From Salinisphaera hydrothermalis (GTDB lineage: Bacteria; Pseudomonadota; Gammaproteobacteria; Nevskiales; Salinisphaeraceae), in NCBI RefSeq assembly GCF_040361195.1, contig NZ_APNE01000019.1: a DNA stretch of 64,000 nt; one strand, 5' to 3'. Position 1 is the stretch's first letter; every line of letters begins with the position of its first letter. Positions 26,994-35,107 of the stretch are shown here, in pieces. A program made the translations under genes and the position numbers. The notes under the pieces were generated by a model that worked only from the letters and a program-made list of their open reading frames with translations, was not told the origin of the DNA and did not search any database.

Positions 26994-27000
26994 CTCGTTT

Positions 27001-27489
27001 ATGGGCGACCAGAAGAAAGTCATTCGAATCAGGAAGGCCCAGCAGAGTGACGCGGTGGCTCTGTATCGCCTGCTCGAAGAAGCCTATAGCGATCGCGGCG
27101 TGGATTATTCACCGATCGACGAAAACCGCCTGATGTGCTGGATCACGACCACGATCGCCGACGGCGAAGTCTGGGTCGCAGACCGGTCGGGGCGAGTGAT
27201 CGGCTCCATAGCGCTGATCGATTTCCAGTTCCCGTGGTCCGCGAATTGGGTACTGATCAATTCCTGGCTGTACGTGCTGCGCAATTTCAGAGCGCGTGGG
27301 ACCGGCAAGAAGTTGATGGAAGCCGTGTTCGCGTCGGCCGACGACAAGGGCGGCGCGCCACTGGTCATCGGTACTCATTCCGGCCGCGATACGGACTGGA
27401 AAGACGAATTTATCGGCGGCTTCGGAGGCGTGACCTACTGCGGCGGCACGTTCTTTCGGCCGCCGTATGGGCAATCAAACCATGAATAG
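27001..27489 (+). CDS. GNAT-fold protein of phage virion cassette type
   Basis: About 162 residues. The GNAT acetyl-CoA loop is visible as RNFRARGTGKKLMEAVF near residue 98, with N-terminal strand IRIRKAQQSDAVALYRLLEEAY. No start has a good ribosome-binding site; 27001 is chosen because upstream starts (26938, 26977) fall in or before the terminator. A GNAT-like gene directly before internal virion proteins recalls phage T7 gene 13 and related podoviruses. It may be structural or may acetylate a host or phage target. Confidence 0.75.
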   Translation: MGDQKKVIRIRKAQQSDAVALYRLLEEAYSDRGVDYSPIDENRLMCWITTTIADGEVWVADRSGRVIGSIALIDFQFPWSANWVLINSWLYVLRNFRARGTGKKLMEAVFASADDKGGAPLVIGTHSGRDTDWKDEFIGGFGGVTYCGGTFFRPPYGQSNHE

Positions 27490-27537
27490 CGTGACCGGCG
27501 TTAATCGGCAGGTTGCGCATTCCCCGGAGGACAAGTC

Positions 27538-28446
27538 ATGGGTCTAGCAGCAGCAGGAATGGCGCTTGGCGGCGCCGCCGCAGGCGCTTTGGGCAGCAAG
27601 GGCGGCCAGAGCAAAACACAGACCAGCACTCAGAAAACCGAGCTTCCGAGCTGGCTTAACGACGCCAGCAAAAGCGCGATCTCGCTGGCCAGCGATCTAT
27701 CCAATCGCCAGTATGACCCGGCCGCTGCCCAGAATGCGTATGGCATCAACGATGCGCAGAGGTCGGCGATCCAGCGGGCCCAGTCGCTCGGCACGACATA
27801 CCAGCCCTACCTGCACCAGGCCGCGGACGCGCTCGGCAACACCAACCAGGACCTGACCGGCGCCGACATCTCGTCGTACATGAACCCGTACACGCAGAAC
27901 GTGACGGACGTGGCGGCGAACAACATGGTGAACCAGTTCGCCCAACAGCAGAACGCCCGCAACGAGAACGCAGCCCAAGCCGGCGCGTTCGGCGGTTTGC
28001 GCGCCGAGCTCGGCAACCAGGATGCCGCGAAACAGTACCTGACCTCGATCGGCAATCTTTACAGCTCAAATCTTGGCAACGCCTACAACTCGGGCGTGGC
28101 CAACTGGCAGGCGGATCGCGCCAACCAGTCCAACCTGGCGAGCCAGTACGGCAACCTCGCCGGCACCTCCGGCGGCCTCGCAGCCCAGGGCGTCAACGAA
28201 GCGCTCCAAGCCGGCGGCGTCCAGCAACAGTCGGGCGAGAACCTTTACAGATCGAACCTTGATTTTGGCCAGAAATACCAGTTGAGCCCATTGCTGCAGG
28301 CGGTCAGCACCGTGCCGCACAACACCACGACGACGTCGACAGGCACGATGCAGCAGCAGAACAACAACAGCACGCTCGGCAGCGCCGTACAGGGCGGTAT
28401 CGGTGGGCTTGCGTCTGCTTACGGCATGGGCCTGTTTGGCGGCTAA
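27538..28446 (+). CDS. Putative DNA-ejection / internal virion protein 1
   Basis: A 302-residue protein with a strong site (GGAGGACAAG) before ATG 27538. N terminus is Ala/Gly-rich and hydrophobic (GLAAAGMALGGAAAGALG), the body is Gln/Asn/Ala-rich and helical, with the stretch SSYMNPYTQNVTDVAANNMV near residue 118 and AGAFGGLRAEL near 148, a pattern I associate with virion-associated proteins of podovirus-like phages. The C terminus is again Gly-rich (QGGIGGLASAYGMGLFGG). By size and place it corresponds to the smallest of an ejection-protein trio (P22 gp7, T7 gp14). Inference from composition and order. Confidence 0.65.
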   Translation: MGLAAAGMALGGAAAGALGSKGGQSKTQTSTQKTELPSWLNDASKSAISLASDLSNRQYDPAAAQNAYGINDAQRSAIQRAQSLGTTYQPYLHQAADALGNTNQDLTGADISSYMNPYTQNVTDVAANNMVNQFAQQQNARNENAAQAGAFGGLRAELGNQDAAKQYLTSIGNLYSSNLGNAYNSGVANWQADRANQSNLASQYGNLAGTSGGLAAQGVNEALQAGGVQQQSGENLYRSNLDFGQKYQLSPLLQAVSTVPHNTTTTSTGTMQQQNNNSTLGSAVQGGIGGLASAYGMGLFGG

Positions 28447-28457
28447 CACCGGAGGTC

Positions 28458-29888
28458 ATGATGGCATTCTCACTCGCGAGTCAGATGGGCACTGCGAAGC
28501 CGACCGGTTATTCGCTGGTCAACACGTCAGAGCCCGCGATCGGCAGCTACATCTCGCCGTCTAACGATAGCCAGCCGGGCAACCTGCAACAGCTCTGGCA
28601 GGAATATCAGAACAACGCCGATGCCCTGAGCCGCACGCCGACGCAAACCAAGCTCAGCGACGACGACAAGCGCCGTGCCGCGCTCGATTTCGGGCTGGGC
28701 ATGCTATCGAACATCGGCAAGGCGAATTCCAATCTGGCGTCGAGCATTGGCACTTCCGGCCTCGCCGCGCTGCAAGACCTCCGATCGCACCGTGATAGCG
28801 AACAAGCGGATCAGCAGAAGCGATTGCAGGCACGCCAGAGCTATCTCGCGAACGCGCTCGATTACCTCAACCGCCGTGATCAGCAGGGTTGGGAGCGCCG
28901 CCAAGACACCATCGGCAACGCGCTGGCGCGGGAGAAGCTCGCCAACGGCCAGGCCTATAACCAGCAGCGGCTCGCGCTGGCGCGTGCAAAGGCTGCATCG
29001 CAGGCACCGGTTGAGGCGGCGCGCGCCAATTACTATCGGGCGCAAGCCCGGAACGCACAACGGAGCGGTGGTGGGACCGAGACAGAACGGTATACCCGTA
29101 ACTTGATCGCCCGTGGGATGCCGAGCGGCTGGGCCGAAGATGCGGCGCATGGCAACGTGCGTGCAAAGACAGACCAGTTTGGCAACACAAGGCTGGTGAA
29201 CACCGCCACCGGTGAGTCCCGCGAACTGGGGCGTCCATCGGCCCGGGGCCAAGAGCTGGGCCGTGGTGCTTCGACAACGAGCGGGCCTACTTCGGCGCAA
29301 GACTCGGCGAATCAGCAGAACGCTCAAACCTCGCCTGATACCAGCGACAACGTGTTCAGTGAGATCGAGCAAGGCACTGGCCCCATCGCTGGCGCACGAT
29401 CGGCGGTGAATTCGTTCATTGGTCCATTCGTAAAAGGGGTGCCTTTCGAACGCACGGCCGAGTCACGAGCGGGTATTCGCAACTTCACCCAAGACGCGAA
29501 GACCGCGCTGGTCAACAATCCCCGCTTCCCGGTGGCCGAGCAGGAAGTAGTGCAGAAGCTGCTCCCGGATGCCGACAAGTTCTGGACCGACCCGGACGCC
29601 GAGCGGGCCAAGCTATCGAAGCTTCGCCAGTTCCTCCAGCAGAAGAAAGGTCAGAATGAAAACTCCATCAACGGAGGCCGGATCACGGAGAAGGAGGTTG
29701 GCGACCTGGCGAACCAGAACGCTGCAATCGACCGTGTGCTCGGCTTGATGGGGTCCCCGGAGGACGCCGGGCAGCAGTCTGGTGAAAGCCTGCCAAGCGG
29801 CATTCCGCAGGGTTCGCAGAAGATCGGCACCCTGCACGGCGCGCCGGTCTATAAAACGCCCGACGGGCGGCATCTGGTGGCGCAGTAA
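28458..29888 (+). CDS. Putative DNA-ejection / internal virion protein 2
   Basis: A 476-residue protein with GGAGG before tandem ATGs at 28458/28461. Residues 60-210 are long charged helices (DDKRRAALDFGLGMLSN, then QKRLQARQSYLANALDYLNRRDQQGWERRQDTI), the middle is Gly/Ser/Gln-rich and disordered, and residues 320-420 form another helical part. The end (LHGAPVYKTPDGRHLVAQ) is a compact motif seen in phage proteins. Middle member of a three-gene set; length close to P22 gp20. It abuts the next gene by a TAATG junction. Confidence 0.6.
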   Translation: MMAFSLASQMGTAKPTGYSLVNTSEPAIGSYISPSNDSQPGNLQQLWQEYQNNADALSRTPTQTKLSDDDKRRAALDFGLGMLSNIGKANSNLASSIGTSGLAALQDLRSHRDSEQADQQKRLQARQSYLANALDYLNRRDQQGWERRQDTIGNALAREKLANGQAYNQQRLALARAKAASQAPVEAARANYYRAQARNAQRSGGGTETERYTRNLIARGMPSGWAEDAAHGNVRAKTDQFGNTRLVNTATGESRELGRPSARGQELGRGASTTSGPTSAQDSANQQNAQTSPDTSDNVFSEIEQGTGPIAGARSAVNSFIGPFVKGVPFERTAESRAGIRNFTQDAKTALVNNPRFPVAEQEVVQKLLPDADKFWTDPDAERAKLSKLRQFLQQKKGQNENSINGGRITEKEVGDLANQNAAIDRVLGLMGSPEDAGQQSGESLPSGIPQGSQKIGTLHGAPVYKTPDGRHLVAQ

Positions 29889-32626
29889 TGGCGGTGCGTG
29901 AACTGACACCGGACGAGATAGCCGAGGTTCAGGCCGGCGGCCAGCCGACCGCCACCGACACGGCCGGAACGACCTCAGAAGGCGTCGGCGCCGCCGCCGG
30001 CCCTTCACCCGTTCAGACGCGGCCGGACCATTCCGATAGCCGGGGTGTCCGCGAACTGACCGGCAATGAACTGGATCAGGTAGAACCCGAGCATGGCGCT
30101 GCGCACGATATCGCAATGTCCGTCGGCGGCGGCTTTCTCCGCGGCGTATCCGATATTCTTGGCTTGCCCGCCGATCTCGGCAACGCGGCCGCCAATGCGC
30201 TCGGCCTGCCCGGCGCGTCCCGGGATGCGATTCTCGGTAGCCGTTGGTTCCAACGTCGATTCAACGACCTGGATGCAGGCCTGGCGCCCGATCAGCCCTA
30301 CCCGTCGCCGGCGATCGGCAAAGCGTCGGAAATCATCGGCGGCAGCGTCGTGCCGTTTGGCGCGATGGGCCTGGCTGCCCGTACCGGCGCCGAAGGCGGG
30401 ATGCTGACCAAGCCGTTTCTCGAAGCGTTCCGGTCCAGCCCGAAGTCGAACGCCCTCGGCGAGCTCGGCGCGGCCACAGGCGCTGGCATAGGCGGCGGCG
30501 CGGCCCAGGCCGTCGACCCCAATAGTGAGCCGGCCCAGATCATCGGCCAGCTCATCGGCGGGTTCGCCTCGCCGCTGTCCGTGGCCACGCGTAGCCTGCC
30601 CGCTGTGGGCAAGGGCGCGCGCAAAGCGGCCGAGCCCTTCCTGCCCGGCGGTGCCCAGCGCCAGGCCGCACGGCAACTCAAGCAGGTCGTCGAAGATCCG
30701 GAGGCCGCGGCCGCGAAGCTCAGCACGGAACCGGACGCTACCCCAGGCGCCCAGCTCACGCCGGCGCAGGAGACCCAAGACCCGGGTCTTCTCCGCCTCG
30801 AGCGTTCTTTGATTCGTGGCAGCGCCGATATCGAGGGCCGCCACGCAGAGCTGGCCGACGCCACTAACCGATCGATCATGAACGAAGCCGGCGAGCTGGC
30901 CGGCACCGCGCCGCTGGAGCGAACACGAGAGCACCTCGAGGACCGTCTCGGCCGTCTCTCCGATGCCATGGATGCCCGCGGCGCCCAGGCGCTGGAACGA
31001 GCACGGCGGCGCGCCCAAGAACTGACGCCGGCCATGCGTCGCCGCGGTGAAGCGTCCAAGATCGTTCGCGAAGAGATTGAGAATGCGCTTCACGATGCGC
31101 AGGGCCAGGAGCGCGACCTGTGGGATGCGGTACCCAAGGACGCGACCACTTCGACCGACAACCTGAAACGAACCTATCAAGGGCTGCTGGAAGGTCAACG
31201 CAAATCGGACGACCCCGCGAATGTCCCGCCGTGGATAAACCGCCTGCTCGGTTCGGATGGCTCGCTTGGCGACCAGGAGCCGGTCGAGGAGGTACAGGCG
31301 CTCCGGAGCCGGCTGTTACACGGCGTCCGCGACGAGGAGGCCAAGGACGCGCCCAATCGCCGCAAGACTGCGGCGCTGGAGCGTCTACAACGGGCCGCGC
31401 TCGACGATCTCGGGGCGAACACCGACGACACCACGGATGCCGGCCAGGCCATCAAGCACGCCCTGGCCTTCTCGAAGGATCTGAATCAACGATTCCGGCA
31501 GGGCCCGGTAGGCAAAATACTGTCCCGCGATCGTCGCGGCGGCCCGAAGGTCGCACCGGAGAATACGCTTGCCGAACTGCTGACTCGCGAGGGTACCGAG
31601 GGCGGCACTGACATGGCTGCCCTGAGCAAGGCGCTACGCGACGTGCCGGATGCCCAGAGCTACCGGGATGCCGCGGCGGACTTTATCCGCGGCCGCTTCG
31701 CACAGCAGGCCACCGACGATCGGGGCGCCGTACGCCCGCCGGCCGCAAAGCGTTTTCTGAACCAGAACCACGAGTTACTGCAGTATTTCCCTGATCTTCG
31801 AAGAGAGCTGGCGGACACAGAACAGGCCCAGCGATCCGCCGATGACATCTCGAATCGGATGCAGCTACGCAAGCGTGGATTGCTGGACAAGCGAACCTCC
31901 CGGGCCTCGATGTTCCTGAACGCGCCGGTGGGCAAGGAGATCAATCGCGTGCTGCGATCACGATCGCCCGTAGCCAGCATGAAGCAGCTCAAGGCCCAGG
32001 TGCGCAACGATCCCACCGGCGAGTCGCTGCAGGGGCTCAAGGGCCAGTTCCTGCGCGACATGATGGGCCGTTCGGAGCTCGACAGCTTCGAGACCCAGGG
32101 GCACACGCGAGCCTCGGGCGCCGATATGGAAAAATTCGCGCAGCAGCACAAGGGGGCGATGGAGGCATTGTTCGGCCCCGACGAGCTGGGCCGCATTCGC
32201 CGCGTCATCGGCACGGCCAAGAAGCTCGACCGAGCGGCGGCCCAGGGGCGCAACATCGACGATCTGCTCGATGAATCACCAGACATGATCATCGACCTGG
32301 CCTCACGCATCGCCGGCGCCAATCTCGGCGCCCGTGGCGCAGCTGGCAGTGCAGGGGCTCCGCTCGTCGCCGCCGGCGCCGGCTCGCGCTTTGTACGCCG
32401 ACTCACGAACCGAATCCCGGTCGAGCGCACGCGCGACGTCTTGTCACAAGCCATGCTCGATCGCGACCTGATGCGGACGCTGCTCAAGAAGGTCGATTCG
32501 CCGAAGCAGCGGGACGCGCTACAACGGCGCCTGAATGGCTTTCTGGTCAACCTGGCACCCGATGCGACCGGCGATCACACCGAGGACGGACAAGGCCTCG
32601 ACAACCCGGACCAGAGCGGACAGTAG
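29888..32626 (+). CDS. Putative large DNA-ejection / internal virion protein 3
   Basis: A 912-residue protein. It opens with VRELTPDEIAEVQAGGQ and a repeat of this unit (GVRELTGNELDQVEPEHG, about residue 55), then two Gly/Ala-rich amphipathic stretches (residues 75-115 and 155-235) that could insert in membranes, a long helical body (250-900) and no visible transglycosylase motif, unlike T7 gp16. The start overlaps the stop of the previous gene (TAATG). Largest gene of the island; position and architecture suggest the channel-forming ejection protein. Confidence 0.6.
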   Translation: MAVRELTPDEIAEVQAGGQPTATDTAGTTSEGVGAAAGPSPVQTRPDHSDSRGVRELTGNELDQVEPEHGAAHDIAMSVGGGFLRGVSDILGLPADLGNAAANALGLPGASRDAILGSRWFQRRFNDLDAGLAPDQPYPSPAIGKASEIIGGSVVPFGAMGLAARTGAEGGMLTKPFLEAFRSSPKSNALGELGAATGAGIGGGAAQAVDPNSEPAQIIGQLIGGFASPLSVATRSLPAVGKGARKAAEPFLPGGAQRQAARQLKQVVEDPEAAAAKLSTEPDATPGAQLTPAQETQDPGLLRLERSLIRGSADIEGRHAELADATNRSIMNEAGELAGTAPLERTREHLEDRLGRLSDAMDARGAQALERARRRAQELTPAMRRRGEASKIVREEIENALHDAQGQERDLWDAVPKDATTSTDNLKRTYQGLLEGQRKSDDPANVPPWINRLLGSDGSLGDQEPVEEVQALRSRLLHGVRDEEAKDAPNRRKTAALERLQRAALDDLGANTDDTTDAGQAIKHALAFSKDLNQRFRQGPVGKILSRDRRGGPKVAPENTLAELLTREGTEGGTDMAALSKALRDVPDAQSYRDAAADFIRGRFAQQATDDRGAVRPPAAKRFLNQNHELLQYFPDLRRELADTEQAQRSADDISNRMQLRKRGLLDKRTSRASMFLNAPVGKEINRVLRSRSPVASMKQLKAQVRNDPTGESLQGLKGQFLRDMMGRSELDSFETQGHTRASGADMEKFAQQHKGAMEALFGPDELGRIRRVIGTAKKLDRAAAQGRNIDDLLDESPDMIIDLASRIAGANLGARGAAGSAGAPLVAAGAGSRFVRRLTNRIPVERTRDVLSQAMLDRDLMRTLLKKVDSPKQRDALQRRLNGFLVNLAPDATGDHTEDGQGLDNPDQSGQ

Positions 32627-32630
32627 CGGC

Positions 32631-33125
32631 ATGGCAAAGCTCAACGACAACGTCAAAGCCTTCATCGTGACGCGTTTGGCGTGCTTCGAAACGCCCTCTT
32701 GCGTATCGGATGCCGTCCGGCAGGAGTTCGGCCTCGAAGTGCCCCGCAATCGAATCCATGAATACGATCCCGAAGGCTGCCGTGGAGACCGTCTCTCGGC
32801 GAAATGGCGCAACTTGTTCTACGAAACCCGCGGCACCTTCGTCGAAAACGTGCAGAAGATCCCGATCGCCAACTACGCCTATCGTTTGAGCCGTCTCGAT
32901 CATATGGCGCGCAAGGCCGAACGGATGGGCAATCTCGACATGGCCGGGAAACTGATCGAGCAAGCAGCGAAGGAATGCGGCGGCATGTTCACGAACCGCC
33001 GAGAGATATCGGGACCGGAGGGAGCGCCAATCGAAATGCGCACCATCGATGCCCGGCGTATCAGCGATGCGGCGTTAGAAGAACTGATAGCCGCGCGTCA
33101 CGACTCGGATACCTCGCAACCGTAA
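32631..33125 (+). CDS. DUF2280 family phage protein, copy 1
   Basis: A 164-residue member of DUF2280, a family found upstream of large terminases in D3-like and other phages and often treated as a small-terminase-like protein. Conserved pattern: DNVKAFIVTRLACFETPS near residue 5, EYDPEGCRG near residue 43, then the helical MARKAERMGNLDMAGKLIEQAAKECG and FTNRREISGPEG. Start 32631 begins the conserved part; the longer frame overlaps the previous gene. It is paralogous to the next gene. No large terminase follows. Confidence 0.8.
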   Translation: MAKLNDNVKAFIVTRLACFETPSCVSDAVRQEFGLEVPRNRIHEYDPEGCRGDRLSAKWRNLFYETRGTFVENVQKIPIANYAYRLSRLDHMARKAERMGNLDMAGKLIEQAAKECGGMFTNRREISGPEGAPIEMRTIDARRISDAALEELIAARHDSDTSQP

Positions 33126-33185
33126 TTCCGATCATCGGCATCGGTTGACCGCGCGTTGACCATCGGCCCTGCGATAGGAGTCCCC

Positions 33186-33665
33186 ATGGCTGCAAACAAA
33201 TTGCCGGAGTCCGTGAAGGCTTACATCGTCGAAGCTCTGGCGTGTTTCGATACCCCGTCAACCGTCGCCGATGCGGTCAACCGAGAATTCGAGGTCAGCG
33301 TGTCTCGGCAGCAGGTGGAACGCTACGACCCAACGAAGCGAGCGGGCCAGAACCTGTCGAAGAAGTATCGCGCGATCTTCGAGGCCACGCGCCAGGGCTT
33401 CATCTCGGACACGACGAACATCGGCTGGGCGCATCGTGCGACCCGGCTACGGATGATCCAGCGCGTGGGCGAGAAAGCCGAGCGGATGGGCAATCTATCG
33501 CTCGCGCTCCAGGCGGCCGAGCAGGCGGCGAAAGAAGAGGGGCAGATATTCACCAACAAGCGGGAACTGTCCGGCCCCAACGGCTCGGCAATCCCCACCG
33601 AGGCAGAGGTGCGTGTTCGCTACATTCGTCCCGACGAGCCCGGAGACGCCCAGCACAATGAGTGA
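33186..33665 (+). CDS. DUF2280 family phage protein, copy 2
   Basis: A 159-residue DUF2280 protein with AGGAG before ATG 33186. It repeats the pattern of copy 1: ESVKAYIVEALACFDTPSTV, ERYDPTKRAGQNLSKKYR, EKAERMGNLSLALQAAEQAAKEEGQIFTNKRELSGPNG. The two are clearly homologous but well diverged, so the duplication is old or they were acquired separately. It overlaps the following gene at ATGAGTGA. Confidence 0.82.
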   Translation: MAANKLPESVKAYIVEALACFDTPSTVADAVNREFEVSVSRQQVERYDPTKRAGQNLSKKYRAIFEATRQGFISDTTNIGWAHRATRLRMIQRVGEKAERMGNLSLALQAAEQAAKEEGQIFTNKRELSGPNGSAIPTEAEVRVRYIRPDEPGDAQHNE

Positions 33666-34101
33666 CAAGACACGTGCACTACTCGACCGTGTTTCTCCTG
33701 AGGAATGGCGACGGGCGCGGACGATCGAGGCCGAAGACCGCCACCGGCATCCGCGGGCAACCGGGATGAGCACCGCAGCGCTGGAGAAGATCCAGGTCGA
33801 GTGTCCCAATTTTCATGCACTCGCGATGTCTCACGAAGGCGTCGACATCGCGCTCCGCCATCAGGAACACCTACGCGCCGAGGCCGAAATGGCCTTTCTG
33901 CCGACGCGCGTAGACCTCTCGTGCGTGCCCGGGCATGAGATCCAGCAAGTCCATCGTCTCATCGGTTATGTGGCAGGCTTGAATCTACCGCATCAGGTGG
34001 CCGTCGATCACTTCACCCAGCTTGTGGAGCGCGACTGTCCGACCCTCGCGCACGCAATCGCAGCACAGATAAACGACGGCCCCCACCCTGTAGCACACTG
34101 A
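33658..34101 (+). CDS. Hypothetical phage protein
   Basis: A 147-residue, mostly helical protein. ATG 33658 overlaps the stop of the second DUF2280 gene by 8 bases; the upstream in-frame start at 33613 lies inside that gene. Notable stretches are RATGMSTAALEKIQVECPNFHALAMSHEGVDIALRHQ and CVPGHEIQQVHRLIGYVAGLNLPHQVAVDHF. No family recognised. Last gene of the rightward operon; the hairpin at 34234-34268 follows. Confidence 0.65.
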   Translation: MSDKTRALLDRVSPEEWRRARTIEAEDRHRHPRATGMSTAALEKIQVECPNFHALAMSHEGVDIALRHQEHLRAEAEMAFLPTRVDLSCVPGHEIQQVHRLIGYVAGLNLPHQVAVDHFTQLVERDCPTLAHAIAAQINDGPHPVAH

Positions 34102-34233
34102 GCCCTTCCTCACGCCGCGCAAGCGGCGTATTCTCGGTTCCGCCATAGAACGACGACGGCGACGGCTGGGCCGAGCATGGTGGCGAGGACAACGCAGCGC
34201 TGAGCAGGAGTCACGGCACGCGCTTCTCAGACC

Positions 34234-34268
34234 CTCGCCCGCCCACCAACAGGGTGCCGGCGGGCGAG
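34234..34268. terminator. Strong hairpin between converging island operons
   Basis: A perfect 10-bp stem CTCGCCCGCC / GGCGGGCGAG with a 15-base loop sits between the rightward operon and the converging minus-strand gene at 34294. It lacks a long U tract on either strand, so termination efficiency is uncertain. Confidence 0.55.
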
Positions 34269-34293
34269 AGCGCTTCTACTGTAGGGATCTGGA

Positions 34294-34734
34294 TTACGAG
34301 TAGACCTGCTTAATCGCCGCCGCCGAGTTCGCTTTCTGATCCGGGTTATTTCCCAAGAACTTAGCATCACGACCGATCGAGTGTGCGCAAGACACCAGGT
34401 CGGCGAGCATCGCGTTCAACCATCCAACGTTCGCGACATCTTCCTTGCCAACTTCGCCGGTAGCACCGGCCTGCTCGAGAATTCGTCCCAACGAGGCGAG
34501 ACTATCGATGGTGTCGTCAACTACGTTCTCGGCCTGCTGGGCAATCGCAGCGAGTCTTTCGTTCGACGCAAACGCCAGCGCGTCGCTGGCCATATGGAGA
34601 TCGACATCGCACCCGCCACAGGCGAGATTTCCGAGCAAACCGGACAGCCCGGGATCGCCCAGATACGGATTCCCTTGCGATGCGGATTGACCCGCCGCCG
34701 TTTCGCGCTTCGTGGTAATTTCATTCTTACCCAT
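34294..34734 (-). CDS. Hypothetical protein, possible island cargo
   Basis: A 146-residue soluble protein with a strong AGGAGG site 6 bases before ATG 34734. Helical, acidic, with a cysteine pair LACGGCDVDLHM near residue 37 and a segment LAAIAQQAENVVDDTIDSLASLGRILEQAG. It is not recognised. Oriented with the integrase, near the attachment end, where satellites and prophages often carry accessory genes. Role unknown. Confidence 0.6.
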   Translation of the reverse strand: MGKNEITTKRETAAGQSASQGNPYLGDPGLSGLLGNLACGGCDVDLHMASDALAFASNERLAAIAQQAENVVDDTIDSLASLGRILEQAGATGEVGKEDVANVGWLNAMLADLVSCAHSIGRDAKFLGNNPDQKANSAAAIKQVYS

Positions 34735-34836
34735 GATTGCCTCCTATTCAGGCAGTAGTGGTTAGGCGAGCGAGGTGCGGCAACACCTCGTTTCGCCGCA
34801 TATCCGGCATGGCCCGGCCGGATGCGGGATTCGATA

Positions 34837-35082
34837 TCAGTCTTGTTCGTGCGAGTAGAGTTCGCGCGATAGACGAGCTGCCACGGCCGATGCTTCGGCC
34901 AGCAGCCGCTCCGCCGCCAAGGCGACCGCAGCGTCTTCGCTTTCACCCCACCACGCGGGAAGCGTATGCGTGCTACGGGCCATGCAAAGCTTTGTCTGCA
35001 GGCTCGACAAATGCTCCGCGCACGAGATCAACTCATCGAGATGCCTCGCCTGACGCGTCGGTGAGCTGGTTCCGTTACACAT
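34837..35082 (-). CDS. Small hypothetical protein
   Basis: An 81-residue protein; ATG 35082 has GAGGGG 8 bases upstream. Helical with a central tryptophan pair (LPAWWGESEDAAVALAAERLLAEASAVAARLSREL). It starts 25 bases after the integrase stop on the same strand. The 102 bases to the next minus-strand gene contain two hairpins (CGAGGTG/CACCTCG at 34770-34789 and ATCCGGC/GCCGGAT at 34801-34822). No family recognised. Confidence 0.55.
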   Translation of the reverse strand: MCNGTSSPTRQARHLDELISCAEHLSSLQTKLCMARSTHTLPAWWGESEDAAVALAAERLLAEASAVAARLSRELYSHEQD

Positions 35083-35107
35083 CGACAATCCCCTCTCGCG
35101 GTTTCAG

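Noticed and set aside
27001..27489. GNAT gene as a toxin of a GNAT/RHH toxin-antitoxin pair
   Set aside because: No ribbon-helix-helix antitoxin gene lies upstream; the preceding feature is a terminator and the context is virion proteins.
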